Assembly (NCBI RefSeq): GCF_963675165.1
Contig: NC_087378.1
Location: 3,374,810-3,438,809, forward strand
Direction: 5' to 3'
From: Halichondria panicea
Lineage: Eukaryota; Porifera; Demospongiae; Suberitida; Halichondriidae
DNA: 64,000 nucleotides
The notes below the pieces were generated by a model. That model was not told where the DNA came from, searched no databases, and was given only the letters and a program-made list of their open reading frames with translations. Made by a program: the position numbers and the translations under genes. Below, in pieces: positions 37,701-46,647 of this stretch (the stretch's first letter is position 1; each line of letters starts with the position of its first letter).

Positions 37701-40305
37701 ACAAAGGAAAATATCTGGCCTAGTGGAGTCCGTGGAATTGGGGGTGATGAGTCAGATTGCTTTCACCAAGCTTGTTGGATTTTTTAATTGGAGTGCACAA
37801 AATGAATTGTCGAGTCACCCGCAGTAACGCAACGCACAATGTGGTGTACCTATACATGTAGCACCTCTAGAATACAATGCTGTATGAAAGTAGATCTCAC
37901 CTCATAGATGATCACAGGATAGAGGTCATTGTTGTCGGCACACCCAGCTGCTAAGAGTCGGCCAGAGTGAGAGAATTTTAGTGACGAGCAACCGTTCTTA
38001 GTAGGGTGGAGAGTGGCCAAGTGTGAGGTAGGTGGGTGACAGAGCTGTCCAGGTAGACGAGTGGTCTCTGAGAGCAGTGCATAGGGCAGGGCAGCCAGAC
38101 TGGACACACTATGTAAATGATGGAAAACAATTCTTCAAACTTTGTGTTACAGAGATTAAACTTGGTATAAAAATTATGACAACGACTACCATTTGGCACA
38201 TAACAAAGACCTGGGAACCTACCTCTTGGCACTTAGCTGCTTTTGCACTAACTGCTCGAAAGTATGAGTGCCTACTTCAGCCAGTGTAGGATCCAAGGAT
38301 CTTCCCAGTAGAGTCTGTGCTAGCTCCTCTTCACTCTCACAAGGCAGTGCCTTTACTGTGACATACAGGGTACTGGGATAATGTGTGCGATAGTGCCTCA
38401 GCCACAAATCAAAGACCTGAAAAAAAAGGTTTTTTTTTTTAATAATCAAATTTTGGAATGTGTAAGCTACAGGAAATAATCCTTTTTGAAACCGTATAGA
38501 TACATGTAGCACAAAATTTTTGAGGAATTTCCTTTAAACATAATTTCTTAGAAAATGTGTGCTACAGAATGGTCATGTGAGGGCAGTGGAATTGTTGATT
38601 GCTGCAAACGCTCAAGTAGACATTCAAGCGAAGGTGAGATTTACTGCTTGTCTGCTTAAAAGTATTTGGTTGACCTGGTCAATTAGACACCGGAGCTAGT
38701 CATGTTTGTGTGTATACGGTATATTAAGCGTTTGCTGTTACATGTAGCTATGTTTGTGGCGGATTGCAGCGAAAATTAAGTGCCTCGAAAATGTCGCGCT
38801 ACAGGGGTATACAAATTCTTACTTCTTTGCTCTCTGTTGAGGACTTGAACCTTCGTTTGGGGAATTTGTACAGCTGGACTCTACTCCTCTGACCCATCAT
38901 GCTCTTGCTGATCTTCCCAGCCGGTCTCAAGAAGCCCCATGCAATATGGTACCACGGGGTCTGCTCACTGTTAGCTACTGTTCTCTGTCTGCTCGTGTTT
39001 TTGGAGCTGAAAGTCGAAAAGTCTAGAAGTTCAAAGAAAATGACGACATTCTCATTATCTGTGAAATTGGTCAGTCGCTCGTTAAAGACAATTGTTTCCT
39101 CCCAGGTAGGCTGGAGACTCTCACTGTCAAAAGAGATTACACAATCATGTTATTTCTTTACACTACATGATATTAATTTTCACACCATTAAAACACCGTT
39201 TACCTGTTGTCTGTACATTTGTACGGTTGGGTCAAAACAGGTAAAATGTAATCCACATCAGGGTTTCCCCTCTCATAAAATGAGGTAACACATCTGTCAG
39301 GCTGGGATTTCTTCAATAGATCACCACGACTGTCTAAAGAGGCGTCCACAATAGTGACTCTCACACATGGATGTGATATCTTGACGCTAGCTTTGAGGTG
39401 GTCCGTTTCATGAATAGTCACTCCCAGTATGTCAGCACTGAGCTCTCTGTCATGTGACCCAACAGAACCAGTGTCCACTGGAACTAACTCTGGCAGGGGG
39501 CGATCTACAAAGTGTAAGAGATCAAATGTAGAAAAAAAAGACGAAGATGTTACAGTCATAATTATGCCTCATGCTCACAAAATCAAGATTTGTATTACCA
39601 CATCTGGTCAATGTATGCACTTTTCACACCTGGTAATGGAGGATTCTCGCTCTGTTCATCTGCTGCAGCAATGTGCTCCGTATGCTCAGTTGTGATCGTT
39701 GTTATTTGAGGGACTTCCCCTCTCACTTTAGTACTGGCTGGCACACTATTGTCTTCTGACTTAAGATTCTCCTGCAATAGGTTGGTGACTCTAGTAGTAC
39801 TGTCCTCCAATTCTGGTAGGGCTCTAAAACCTGCAGATTGAGGTCTGAGAGACTTTCCATCGGCAAATTCTGATTTTTGAGCCGTCTGTTTCCTTAGTCT
39901 AGTTCGTCTTCTTTGCCTGGCTGTTTCAGTCAGTTGTGAGGCTGTATCTACAGTTGGAAATATTGTTTCACTACACTACGGTACGAAGGATAGGGCTGAT
40001 AGCTACAAAACTCATATACCTGTTAGAACATTATCAATGCTTTCGGCAGTACTCTCAGGCACAAAAGGTGACACGTTATTGACTGGGACACCACCAGGGA
40101 CCTGCGGTTTCACTGCAGTAGTTAGGTCAAGGCTCAAATGGGTCTCTCCAAGAAGTTGTACTGATTGTCTTTTAGGCTTGGCGGATCCCTCAGTTTTTCT
40201 AGTCGATCTTCTCCGTCTTTGCCTGGCTTGAGACATATCTGAAGTAGAGGGTAAAGAACTCATATCTAAGTTAGAGGATGGCTGAAGAACAGCAGCAGCG
40301 GCCAT
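22747..40305 (-). CDS. AHI1: Jouberin (AHI1), ciliary WD40 protein without SH3
   Basis: Twelve minus-strand exons: 40305-40020, 39947-39630, 39504-39204, 39123-38823, 38416-38223, 38108-37901, 37598-37483, 37385-37220, 28057-27905, 26777-26683, 25085-24949 and 23048-22747. All phases agree, giving 858 residues. The N-terminus is Arg-rich and low-complexity. A conserved block follows (GVTIHETDHLKASVKISHPC, VDYILPVLTQPY, then TWEETIVFNERL and IAWGFLRPAG) with HYPSTLYVTV. After it come seven or so WD40 units, including GHKGIVYDMCWN, LPHPCYVYSVCF and LRGHTGLVNCLV. AHI1 acts at the ciliary transition zone and is mutated in Joubert syndrome. Human AHI1 is 1,196 residues and ends in an SH3 domain; here the protein stops about 60 residues after the WD repeats and no SH3 exon was found. 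The 24949 donor (GTCAGC) is weak. Confidence 0.93.
23285..23512. repeat. Tigger/pogo-like MITE
   Basis: It starts near TACAGTAGAATCTCCATA and ends in GGTGTCGGATAATCGGATAG. The interior (GGGCGTGTCCCTTAAATGTG, CTGCGCATGCGCAG, CCACGTGGCACTACTGT) is shared, inverted, with 45713-45960. Both are non-autonomous and lie in introns. Confidence 0.65.
23540..24100. repeat. Two purine/pyrimidine foldback repeats
   Basis: GCAGGCTCTCCTTTTTCT at about 23547 pairs with AGAAAAAGGAGAGCCTGC ending at about 23623. A longer copy of the same foldback spans about 23989-24098 and another about 24592-24684. A fourth is at 466-591. Confidence 0.8.
24136..24690. repeat. Interspersed repeat, copy 2 of 2 in the window
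   Basis: This is the partner of 1-600, with the same block order and many point differences. It sits in the AHI1 intron 23049-24948. The purine/pyrimidine foldback ends it, as in copy 1. Confidence 0.8.
25200..25399. repeat. MITE-like foldback, CCGTATAGCGGGTA family
   Basis: It begins TACCGTATAGAGGGTATATTTCGAGG and ends with its near-complement CCTCGAAATATACCCGCTATATGGTA. It lies in the AHI1 intron 25086-26682. The rest of that intron holds a CA run at about 26560-26582 and no exon. Confidence 0.8.
26850..27790. repeat. ~0.9-kb palindromic foldback element
   Basis: The left arm (about 26880-27285) reads GGTGAGCCTTTTGTTTC..GGCGATACAAAATACCATGTG..TTGGTGTCCC, then several TCGACT..GATTTATC units and GAGGCCACAGGCACGCCTACAGCAG. 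The right arm (about 27370-27722) is the inverted copy in reverse order. It fills most of the AHI1 intron 26778-27904. Confidence 0.85.
28135..28400. repeat. Foldback repeat family (GATGGCTTGATGAA), copy
   Basis: Shared blocks are GCTGCGCTATGCTAATGCCTCT, TTTCACTCAAAAACTATT, GAATTCCACACGGTCA, GATGGCTTGATGAATGATCTTCAAGGATA. Other copies are at about 33225-33440 and 35573-35830, with inverted parts in 12555-13270. Confidence 0.75.
28448..28765. repeat. MITE-like foldback, CCGTATAGCGGGTA family
   Basis: The termini ACCGTATAGCGGGTATATTTTGAGGGTATAAA and TTTATACCCTCGAAATATACCCGCTATACGGT pair. The interior carries unrelated sequence including a GTGCGCATGCGC palindrome near 28650. Confidence 0.85.
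28875..29295. repeat. Foldback element with ~42-bp terminal inverted repeats
   Basis: TGTGACAGGGCCTAGGAAAA and the bases up to about 28918 are the inverse of about 29253-29294 (TTAGTTTGCTCCATAAGGGTTG..). The interior has short frames only. Confidence 0.85.
29525..29998. repeat. MITE-like element, ACAGTGGAACC family
   Basis: Starts TACAGTGGAACCTCCATAAA and ends TTAATGGAGGTTCCACTGTA. Its right half (about 29745-29998) is the inverse of 52669-52920. A CCGTAGAGCGGG foldback follows at about 30186-30390. Confidence 0.75.
30436..30500. repeat. 27-bp hairpin
   Basis: 30436-30462 (CCAATCCAAGCGTGGGTGAT..) and 30474-30500 are inverse with one mismatch and an 11-base spacer. Confidence 0.9.
30891..32471 (+). 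CDS. Intronless multi-pass transporter, POT/SLC15-like MFS protein
   Basis: A single open frame of 526 residues lies inside an AHI1 intron on the opposite strand. It has about 12 hydrophobic segments, for example residues 20-40, 53-75, 84-107, 114-138, 155-172, 184-204, 280-300 and several between 360 and 505. The segment GWMADAKYGNYKVFKFGSIV between helices 2 and 3 resembles the G-x-x-A-D-x-x-x-G-x-x-x motif of the proton-coupled oligopeptide/nitrate (POT, SLC15) branch of the major facilitator superfamily. No signal peptide is evident, and the N-terminus is Cys/Arg-rich. The usual POT ExxER motif was not clearly seen, so the substrate is unknown. Lack of introns, unlike its neighbours, suggests a retrocopy or an intronless local family. 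The assignment to the MFS fold is fairly safe; POT is tentative. Confidence 0.65.
   Translation: MAQQRCCKYRVRRFYSKGALLVLIWTTLISATIWGCQVVLGTRINKILPRYNYVAIILPAPFYACIPFLGWMADAKYGNYKVFKFGSIVLFFAAILASTFFVFITPILGPELELLNAIVAGTMFIVVAIGATACFVAALQLGLDQMPDASSSNISSFIAWFVFSIGLGAWIADTVSSLMYNCTANKNIFSIFPPLCMTIVCCSLFILAPKWLTIEPNCPQSLKTIYQVLKFAKQHKAPLNRSALTYWEEDIPSRMDLGKSRYGGPFTAEQVEDVKTFLKILVICIPMFLTSLSWTGSMYDNMKMMPIPNSSNISSCYSTLIYSFSYSSWWSAIVTIVSYEFSLYPLLHNSVLAHSTLKGFGIAGFFTLLTSSGYLAISIISPVDLAYPHFITIILLNVLNGSIWVFLLTNMIEFVCAQSPYSMRGLLTGYVNFLVFLSTTLSILLSELIRELIGGPQKHCNSCWHEHNSIITTSLLTALAFTGFISHCLLARWYKRRVRDDGFVPQHIIEEVYDRYLSSIPIITRT
32548..32891. repeat. MITE-like element with 24-bp terminal inverted repeats
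   Basis: CGTAATACTTCGATTTAAAGCGAC at the left end matches the complement of GTCGCCTTAAATCAAGGTATTACG at the right with two or three differences. GTCGCATATTTGGAGGGTCG-type blocks repeat inside. A decayed relative may lie at about 1968-2060. Confidence 0.8.
33225..33440. repeat. Foldback repeat family (GATGGCTTGATGAA), copy
   Basis: Same blocks as 28135-28400, from AGCTGCGCTATGCTAATGCC to GATCTTCAAGGATAGAAGCAA. Confidence 0.75.
33441..34185. other. AHI1 intron interior, no gene seen
   Basis: AT-rich sequence with no recognised reading frame or repeat partner within the window. Confidence 0.5.
34186..34393. repeat. MITE-like foldback, CCGTATAGCGGGTA family
   Basis: TAATAGCGGGTAATTTTCGTGGGGTAAAAAATTCG at the left pairs with CGAATTTTTTACCCCACGAAAATTACCCGCTATA at the right. 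Confidence 0.85.
34978..35540. repeat. Nested AATTGCAC / TTAATAGCACT repeats
   Basis: Inverted and direct copies of CAGTAATTGCAC(A/G)T..GTCAAT and of GATTAATAGCACTCATAACAAGCAC are interleaved, with GAATAACGGCCGC(G/A)GCTAA twice (35050, 35426). This looks like a repeat nested in a second copy of itself. Confidence 0.65.
35573..35830. repeat. Foldback repeat family (GATGGCTTGATGAA), copy
   Basis: Same blocks as 28135-28400 and 33225-33440. Confidence 0.75.
36001..36700. repeat. Composite MITE-like element
   Basis: It starts ACCGTACCCTCGCGAAAATAAGCCC with GAATAAACGCCCATCCCCT. The far end has an inverted GATGGGCGTATATTCG and TTAAACGCCCAGTCCCCT. The interior has only short frames. The stretch from here to 37219 shows no exon. 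Confidence 0.6.
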
Positions 40306-41070
40306 TTTGTTTAGGTTTCTATAGCGACTTGAACCCACGTTTTTCCCTAAGTCAGTAATTTTCCAGAGGAGGTTGGACGCGCGTCATCCACCATCAGGTT
40401 TTATCACGTGCGCTCATAAGAATCTAATTAAAATGGCCGATTAGGCACCATTAGGCACCACGATGCTCCACTGTTTTGTAGGCTGTACAGAGACACTGCA
40501 AGTAGCCAGAAGTGGTCTAGGAGCATTCCCACCGCCCTCTCACCTTCCCTACACTGCTGAAAATATTCCAAGATGGATCTAGACTAGTATTTAGATTTTT
40601 TTGACACTTTTCCAATTTTTGTTTAACATAATTATGATCTATATGAGCAGAGGAGGTCAGAGCACCATTAATCTGTTTCTCTTTAGCGTTCTCTAGCTCT
40701 TACTTGCACTGATAAGCTTTTACATTCTCACCTTTGACCTCAAAGGAATTCTATAAAGGTTTATAATTATCACATGACTGAAGGCGTCATGATGATGCGT
40801 GTCCAACCTCCTCTGGTAATTTTCCGTAGTCCACAATTATTTGACTGACCCTGTTGACCTCTGGATCTGATATAATATAATTATAGTGTTAACCTACGTA
40901 CGTTTCTGGATATCTGTTGTAAGTGAGTTTCAACTGACTTCTTATGTTGTATATTGTATGTAGATCTACTTATTCTTGTGGGATAGTGTTAGTTTATATA
41001 AAGAGATATGATAATTATGTTCAGTTGTTTCCAATTAGTGCCCAATGTGTATGTTTCTTGGCTGCTACAG
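40306..41070. promoter_or_regulatory. Head-to-head promoter region AHI1 / COX6C with an internal inverted repeat
   Basis: The start codons face outward across about 770 bp. AATTTTCCAGAGGAGGTTGGAC at about 40358 reappears inverted as GTCCAACCTCCTCTGGTAATTTTCC at about 40801. A GTAAGT donor at 40919 and an acceptor at 41070 fit a 5' untranslated intron of COX6C. Confidence 0.6.
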
Positions 41071-41074
41071 GATA

Positions 41075-41293
41075 ATGCCAGTGCAATTGAGAGGTGCCTT
41101 GAAGAGGCAGGTGATGCGGGATTTAGTTACTGCAATGACTTTGGGCTGGGCAGCTGGGGCCATGTGGTGGTTTGGAGTGTGCCAGCCTAGAAGAACTTTG
41201 TATGAGAATTTCTACAAGAACTACGATGCTAAAGCTGTAGCAGCAAGTATGAAAGCCAGTTTCGAAGGTGAAGCGTCTCTACTTAATTGGTAG
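41075..41293 (+). CDS. COX6C: Cytochrome c oxidase subunit 6C
   Basis: The frame from ATG 41075 gives 72 residues, close to the 75 of human COX6C. It starts MPVQLRGALKRQ, has one membrane helix (about residues 15-35, LVTAMTLGWAAGAMWWFGV) and then the conserved matrix-side pattern RRTLYENFYKNYDAK, matching the ...FYRNYD... of the family. COX6C is a nuclear-encoded single-pass subunit of respiratory complex IV in the inner mitochondrial membrane. The upstream in-frame ATG at 41045 lies before a splice acceptor (GCTGCTACAG at 41061-41070), so 41075 is preferred. AATAAATAAA at about 41427 may serve in polyadenylation. It is tail-to-tail with RNASEH1. Confidence 0.9.
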   Translation: MPVQLRGALKRQVMRDLVTAMTLGWAAGAMWWFGVCQPRRTLYENFYKNYDAKAVAASMKASFEGEASLLNW

Positions 41294-41547
41294 CATGTCT
41301 TTATCACTAGTCCATTTTTCCCTGCAGAGTGATCAGTGTTTGGCTCAAGTGTACAACTGTGTTTAGCTCTTCTAGAGTTGTCAGCAACATACCATTGTCA
41401 TTTTAGTTTGTAACTTATTATTGTGAATGAATAAATAAATGTCAATAAACACAACACAACATATTTACTAAACGAGTAAATGATTTGATGGGTTAATTAG
41501 GGGGGAAACTGATAAGTGAAGATGATTGCAAGTTACATTAGGTTACA

Positions 41548-43525
41548 TTAGGTGTCCTTGTGAGAGCCAGCCTTAGCCAAGTGATCAGCTACTTCGTTTC
41601 CATGAATACCTCTATGGCCAGGTACATATGTCTGTGACGAATATAGAACTGTACGTTAATGGAGGAAATCATAATGCAACAAACGTACCCACTGAACATC
41701 GATTTGCTGACAGAGCCAGTCCAGCCTCTCAATATCTTCTTGGTTCTTCACAGCTTTAGACGTAACAGTCTTCCATCCATTTTCTCGCCATTTCGGGATC
41801 CATTCAGTTATTGCTGCACAAGGAATAACAATAATTATTTCTCAGAACATGATGTGAATTTAAATTACATTTAATGGTATAGGTGCTGTCAGTTTTCAGC
41901 TCAATTGCACTGTACCCCTGCTGTATGGCAGTTTCCAAAGCCCTGCAAGCAGACTGAGAAGGAAAACGTTAGCACCAAACAAGGTGTTGTCCACTTTCTT
42001 ACCACAAGCTCTGCCCTCTGGTTTGTCTGGTGACCTTCCAACTTCTCACTCACATTACTAGTACAAACAAGCAACAGACAATGCAAATACACAAAGACAG
42101 CTACGTACACACAGACGTTACGAGTTACTTAGTAACTTACTAGGGATGGTTGTCTCCCCAAAATACACCAACTCCACCAGATGCTCCTCCGTAGCCATTA
42201 CCAAAGCAGCTACCATCGGAATATACTACGGGGCGACTACTCTGCCCACCACACGAGTAACATCTTGAATGAGTTTGTTTTGACGCTGATCTATAGAATG
42301 TTGTGTTAGGATAATTAACCTTGTTGTGTTATCTGGACCTTCTGTTGGAGGAACGTCCATAACTACTTGACCTAAGATATAGGAAATTTCACTGATAAAC
42401 ATAGAGGCTTAGGGAATATAGGGAGGGTATGGGGGGGGGGGGGGGGGGTGAAAACATGCAACATGTGTTGAGATTATAATATAAGTAACCTTAATAAACT
42501 GAATTGGTTTGAGATGTGGTATAACGTATAACACTATTTGGTATTTGTAAACATATCACATTTGTACTACGGATACGAACAAAGTCACTCGATTGACCTA
42601 ACACAAAATTTAATGGTTACTTACCTACTGCCGCTTGTAAAGTCTTCAGCATAGGCGGTATGTGCTCCTGAATAGCTGGATACACGAGTCAACAAATACG
42701 TCTGATATCAATTTAGGGAAATTACCTGTCTCTACCTCTGCCGTGTGCACCTGCAGAATACCCACCAGTTGGTATAGCATAATCTTGGGCTTCAGTTTTA
42801 GTAGAGAACCCTTTGTCTGATGCTCTATATAGTTGAGTCAACAAATACGTCTGATATCAATTTGGGGGACTGACCTGCCTCTACCTCTACCTCTGCCATG
42901 TGTAACTGCAGAATACCGACCAGTTGGTATATCATAATCTTTGGCTTCAGCTTTAGTAGAAGAATCTTTGCCTGAATGGCGTCCAGCCCTATATAGATGA
43001 GTCAACAAATACGTCTGATATCAACTTGGGGGAATTACCTGCCTCTACCTCTGCTGTGTGCACCTGCAGAATACCCACCAGTTGGTATAGCACAATCTTC
43101 GGTAGAGAAATCTTTGCCTGAATAGCGTCCAGCCCTATATAGATGAGTTAACAAATAATTATGTCTGACATATCCATTTGGGAAAATTACCTGCCTCTAC
43201 CTCTGGCTCTGGAATATGTACTACGTGCAACTGCAGAATACCCTCCAGTCGTTTTAGCATACGCTTCGGCTTCAGATTTGGTAGAGAACCCTTTGAAGAC
43301 TGCCCCTGAGAACCCATTGACTTGAGCCTGACACTTATCCCTGGAGAGAGCTTATAATAATTATTAAAGATATAATTTTGTTCTTTACCATGATGTGTAC
43401 ACTCCAGTTTTTCTGCCACGTCTTACAGCATAGTAACTCTTCTTCTCTTTACCCATTGTGAGTACCAGTGAAGACCTCAGTGCAAATTGATAAGACAGAA
43501 TTCTTCTACTTATCCTCTTCCACAT
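41548..43525 (-). CDS. RNASEH1: Ribonuclease H1 with dual start and exon-duplicated linker
   Basis: Twelve exons: 43525-43389, 43340-43191, 43134-43039, 42988-42875, 42824-42726, 42675-42625, 42371-42339, 42290-42141, 42057-42003, 41953-41869, 41813-41689 and 41631-41548. They give 392 residues from ATG 43525, or 369 from the in-frame ATG 43456. The N-terminal hybrid-binding domain is clear (YYAVRRGRKTGVYTSW; QVNGFSGAVFKGFSTKSEAE; TTGGYSAVA). The catalytic domain keeps all key residues: Asp in YSDGSCFG, Glu in QRAEL, Asp in KTDSTYT, His in VPGHRGIHGN and Asp in EVADHLA. The enzyme cleaves RNA in RNA-DNA hybrids. The longer start adds MWKRISRRILSYQFALRSS, a likely mitochondrial presequence. 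The linker is enlarged by RG-rich repeated exons. Human RNASEH1 has 286 residues. Confidence 0.94.
42429..42448. repeat. Poly-G run
   Basis: About twenty consecutive G on the + strand, within an RNASEH1 intron (poly-C in the transcript). Confidence 0.95.
42726..43340 (-). repeat. Four homologous exons of RNASEH1
   Basis: Exons at 43340-43191, 43134-43039, 42988-42875 and 42824-42726 share FSTK.EA..YA..TGGYSA.A followed by a GRGRGR tail. All are bounded by phase-2 introns whose edges (AACAAATACGTCTGATATC) are also nearly identical, so exon plus intron was copied as a unit of about 150-165 bp. Confidence 0.9.
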
Positions 43526-43925
43526 GTGTGCACAATTAAAAATTACCGCCGGTATGCAGCATGTTAGTCTAGGGGACCTTTTCTCAGGGGGGAATGATTC
43601 CCCTTGAATTTGACCCCGAGATGAATTATTATACAATTGATCTGATTGGCTGAAAACAACCAAGTGCATCCTATAATAATTACGACTTTGTACACAGACA
43701 CACCTTTCTGCATAAATACCCGAGTTCGAGTTGAGTTCGACAAAACAACTTTCATTCTCTTGCTTGGGCGTGCGCCTGGTTAATATTAGAGCTTGGTGCA
43801 GTATATCGAACAGTAGATCTACCTGGGACCATACCACAGTGACACAAAAGGTAAACTTTTAGAATGGGTGAGGTCTTATTATTCTAAATTCTATGCATAG
43901 TACAGTCTAGTCTAGTCAAGTCAAT
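43526..43925. promoter_or_regulatory. Head-to-head promoter region RNASEH1 / papain-like gene
   Basis: 400 bp separate the outermost start codons. A long frame continues upstream of the RNASEH1 start to 43837, but it is Ser/Cys-rich and unlike the family, so it is taken as leader. Confidence 0.5.
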
Positions 43926-46599
43926 ATGGGGAACTGCACTTCTGGAGAGCAAACAGAACATCAGCCAGGTGGTACGTCTTCTGACAGTTGCATAAGGGAC
44001 AGTGATGTCGATGATGGTCCAGATGGATGCCATGTTCCCTCAAGTTCAACCGACAATGTGAGTCAGCGTAAGCTAAGAAACCAAATACATCTGATTCATG
44101 ATGCAACTTTTGCAGCCTACTAACATGCAGCTGACGAGTCCTTTTATAAAGGATGGCCATGGTACGGAAGACAAGCCGATAAAATTCTCGGAGATTGAAG
44201 ATATGCTTTCGACAGGTGATCTCGCTGTGTTGTATCGAGGAGAAAACAGAATTCCACATTTTGCAGTGTTTGTCAGGCACAGTAGTTGCAACTCATCCAA
44301 TTTCCCTCTCCTATTGTTGAAGGGTAAAACGAAACCGCTTTCTTTCGAAAAGTTCAACCCACATGTCTCTAGGGACGCACATACCGTATCGGCCACCACA
44401 CGAATATTCTATGGGGACTATCGCAAAGCAGCAGTGCACCGATTAAACACGACCAAAAAGTTCGACTGTCAGGAAATAATGGAAATGATCAAAGATCTCG
44501 CTACTATTTCCTTCTCAGAGAAAGAAATTGTAGCAGTGGAAGAAGCCTCTACACCAGAAGAACGCAGTGCTATTTTGTGCACATTTATGGTTGCACATTT
44601 TTATAAGCACATAGGCGAGCTTGAAGAGGACCTTCATTCAGTCACCCCAAATAACCTCATTTGCAAGCTCCCACTGTCTGAACCGGCTTACATTAAGCTA
44701 CCTAAAGTAAAGAAAGGACCAATTGCATCTGGAGATCCCCCGTTTCTTACAAAGATTGTGTAAGTATACCCCTTAATGTCTTTCCTGCCACTGGTGTTTA
44801 TCATAACATCCCCACATTCCTGTAGTAATGGAATCATGCCACCTCCAGAAATTACCACAGTACCTTTCAACAGCATTGCTAATCAGCTACAAACTGGCGA
44901 TCTTGTTTTGTTCTCAGGAGCTACCAGCTCAGGAGCACTCATCAAGCTCTTTGACCACTCTCAATTCTCTCATGTCGGTTTGGTAAGTACTTGAACTAAT
45001 TTTGACTATGTAATAAACTGTACCTAGCTATGTAATTATAATGTAGGTTCTGAAGTTTGAGTATGTGTCTAAGCTGTTACTATGGGAAGCAAGCACAAAC
45101 AAAGCAGGTATGTATGTACATGTACATGCACGAGATTAGATTACGGTTACCTAGCAAGTATATTTCCTACATGTATATAGCTTACTGCACACACCACAGG
45201 AGCGTTAGCCAAGATTTATTTAAAGGGGGGCAACTAGGTTTTTCCCGGGCATGCTAGCGCCCCAAATGTTTAGGTCGGAAGCCACACTCCTTTCAATTAG
45301 TTGCGGTTAAATTTCACTTTCTGTCATAAGCAAAATAATTTCAATGGAGGCAGATTCTAGATACAGTTATTGTCCATAGTTGGATACTTGATACTTGATA
45401 CTTGATTATTGATTGAGAGTTAATTAGCTCTGCCGTGGCTCTAAGATTTTATCCAGAATTTGAGCAGAGATTGCTCTTCAATCTCTGGTTTGATTGTGAA
45501 TGTGATTCTTGGTTATGCCACATGCGTGTAACTGTTAATTCACCAAAATAATATAGACACAAAGAACGTAGCTAGCTAGAGCTGAGACTGGTAAGTAGAG
45601 ATCCAGGGGGGGGCAATTGCCCCTTTGCCACTCCCTTGGCTACGCCACTGCATCACTATAAACAATGAAAGCACCGCGGATGTGAATGCCTCGGTGAGGT
45701 GCCAAAGCTACATACAGTACAATCTCGGACACCTTGGTTCCTGAGGCAGGCCGGATAACCGAATAGATAAACGACACCTTGATCCACCCACTTTATTAAT
45801 AAACAGCAGTGCCACATGGTTGTCTATGCATGCGCAGAAGATAAGTAGGCGTGTCTCCATAGTAACAGCTGCAACGCACATGCGCATTTAAGGGACACGC
45901 CCATTAATCTGAATTAGATTAAAAAGAAAATTGCAGGCCGGATAATCGAGGTTCTACTGTTTTTGCATTACTTAATTTTGCTGATGCAGGCAGAATCACA
46001 GTACATATTTAATTATATATACCGTATTACTAGAATATTTTGCGGGTGAAAAAGCTTTGCGAATGAGCCAAATCAGCAGAAAGTTTGACCCTTTGTGATC
46101 TAACTATTGCATTCGATCGTTTGTAGTAATAAGGTTTTGCAGATTTTATTGTTGCGAATTGATCAACCATCGCAAATGTTTGATGCTCGCAAAACATTCT
46201 AGTAATACGGTAGCCCTTCACAAGGCCTCAGTTTTCAGTGCGACCTGGAATCGAGGCCAAACAATTAGTGGGTAATGATCGACCATGATTGTTGTTAAAA
46301 AACGATCGATGCCAACAATTCAAGTCTAAAATTAATGGCTGCATCAGCAGAGCCTTGCAGCTCTTGCAAGCTACCAATAGCTAGTGTTCTAGTGCAGAGC
46401 TAATTAGAGTAGCAACACTCGGTGAACAAGTTTTGCTACGCATTCTTCTGAAAAGGCTGCAATTACATTCCAAGTAAGCAAAACTAGCGAGAACGAAGCA
46501 TTATTTTGCAAATTTACGAATTAAAATCAATAAAACAGGACTAAAAGCGTATACAATCTCTTACTTGCACTTGATTGATCCTTGAGCAGCTGTAGAAGT

Positions 46600-46647
<48 letters not shown>

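Noticed and set aside
43385..43837. 150-residue protein including a long N-terminal extension of RNASEH1
   Set aside because: Residues before ATG 43525 are unlike any RNase H1 and cross the shared promoter.
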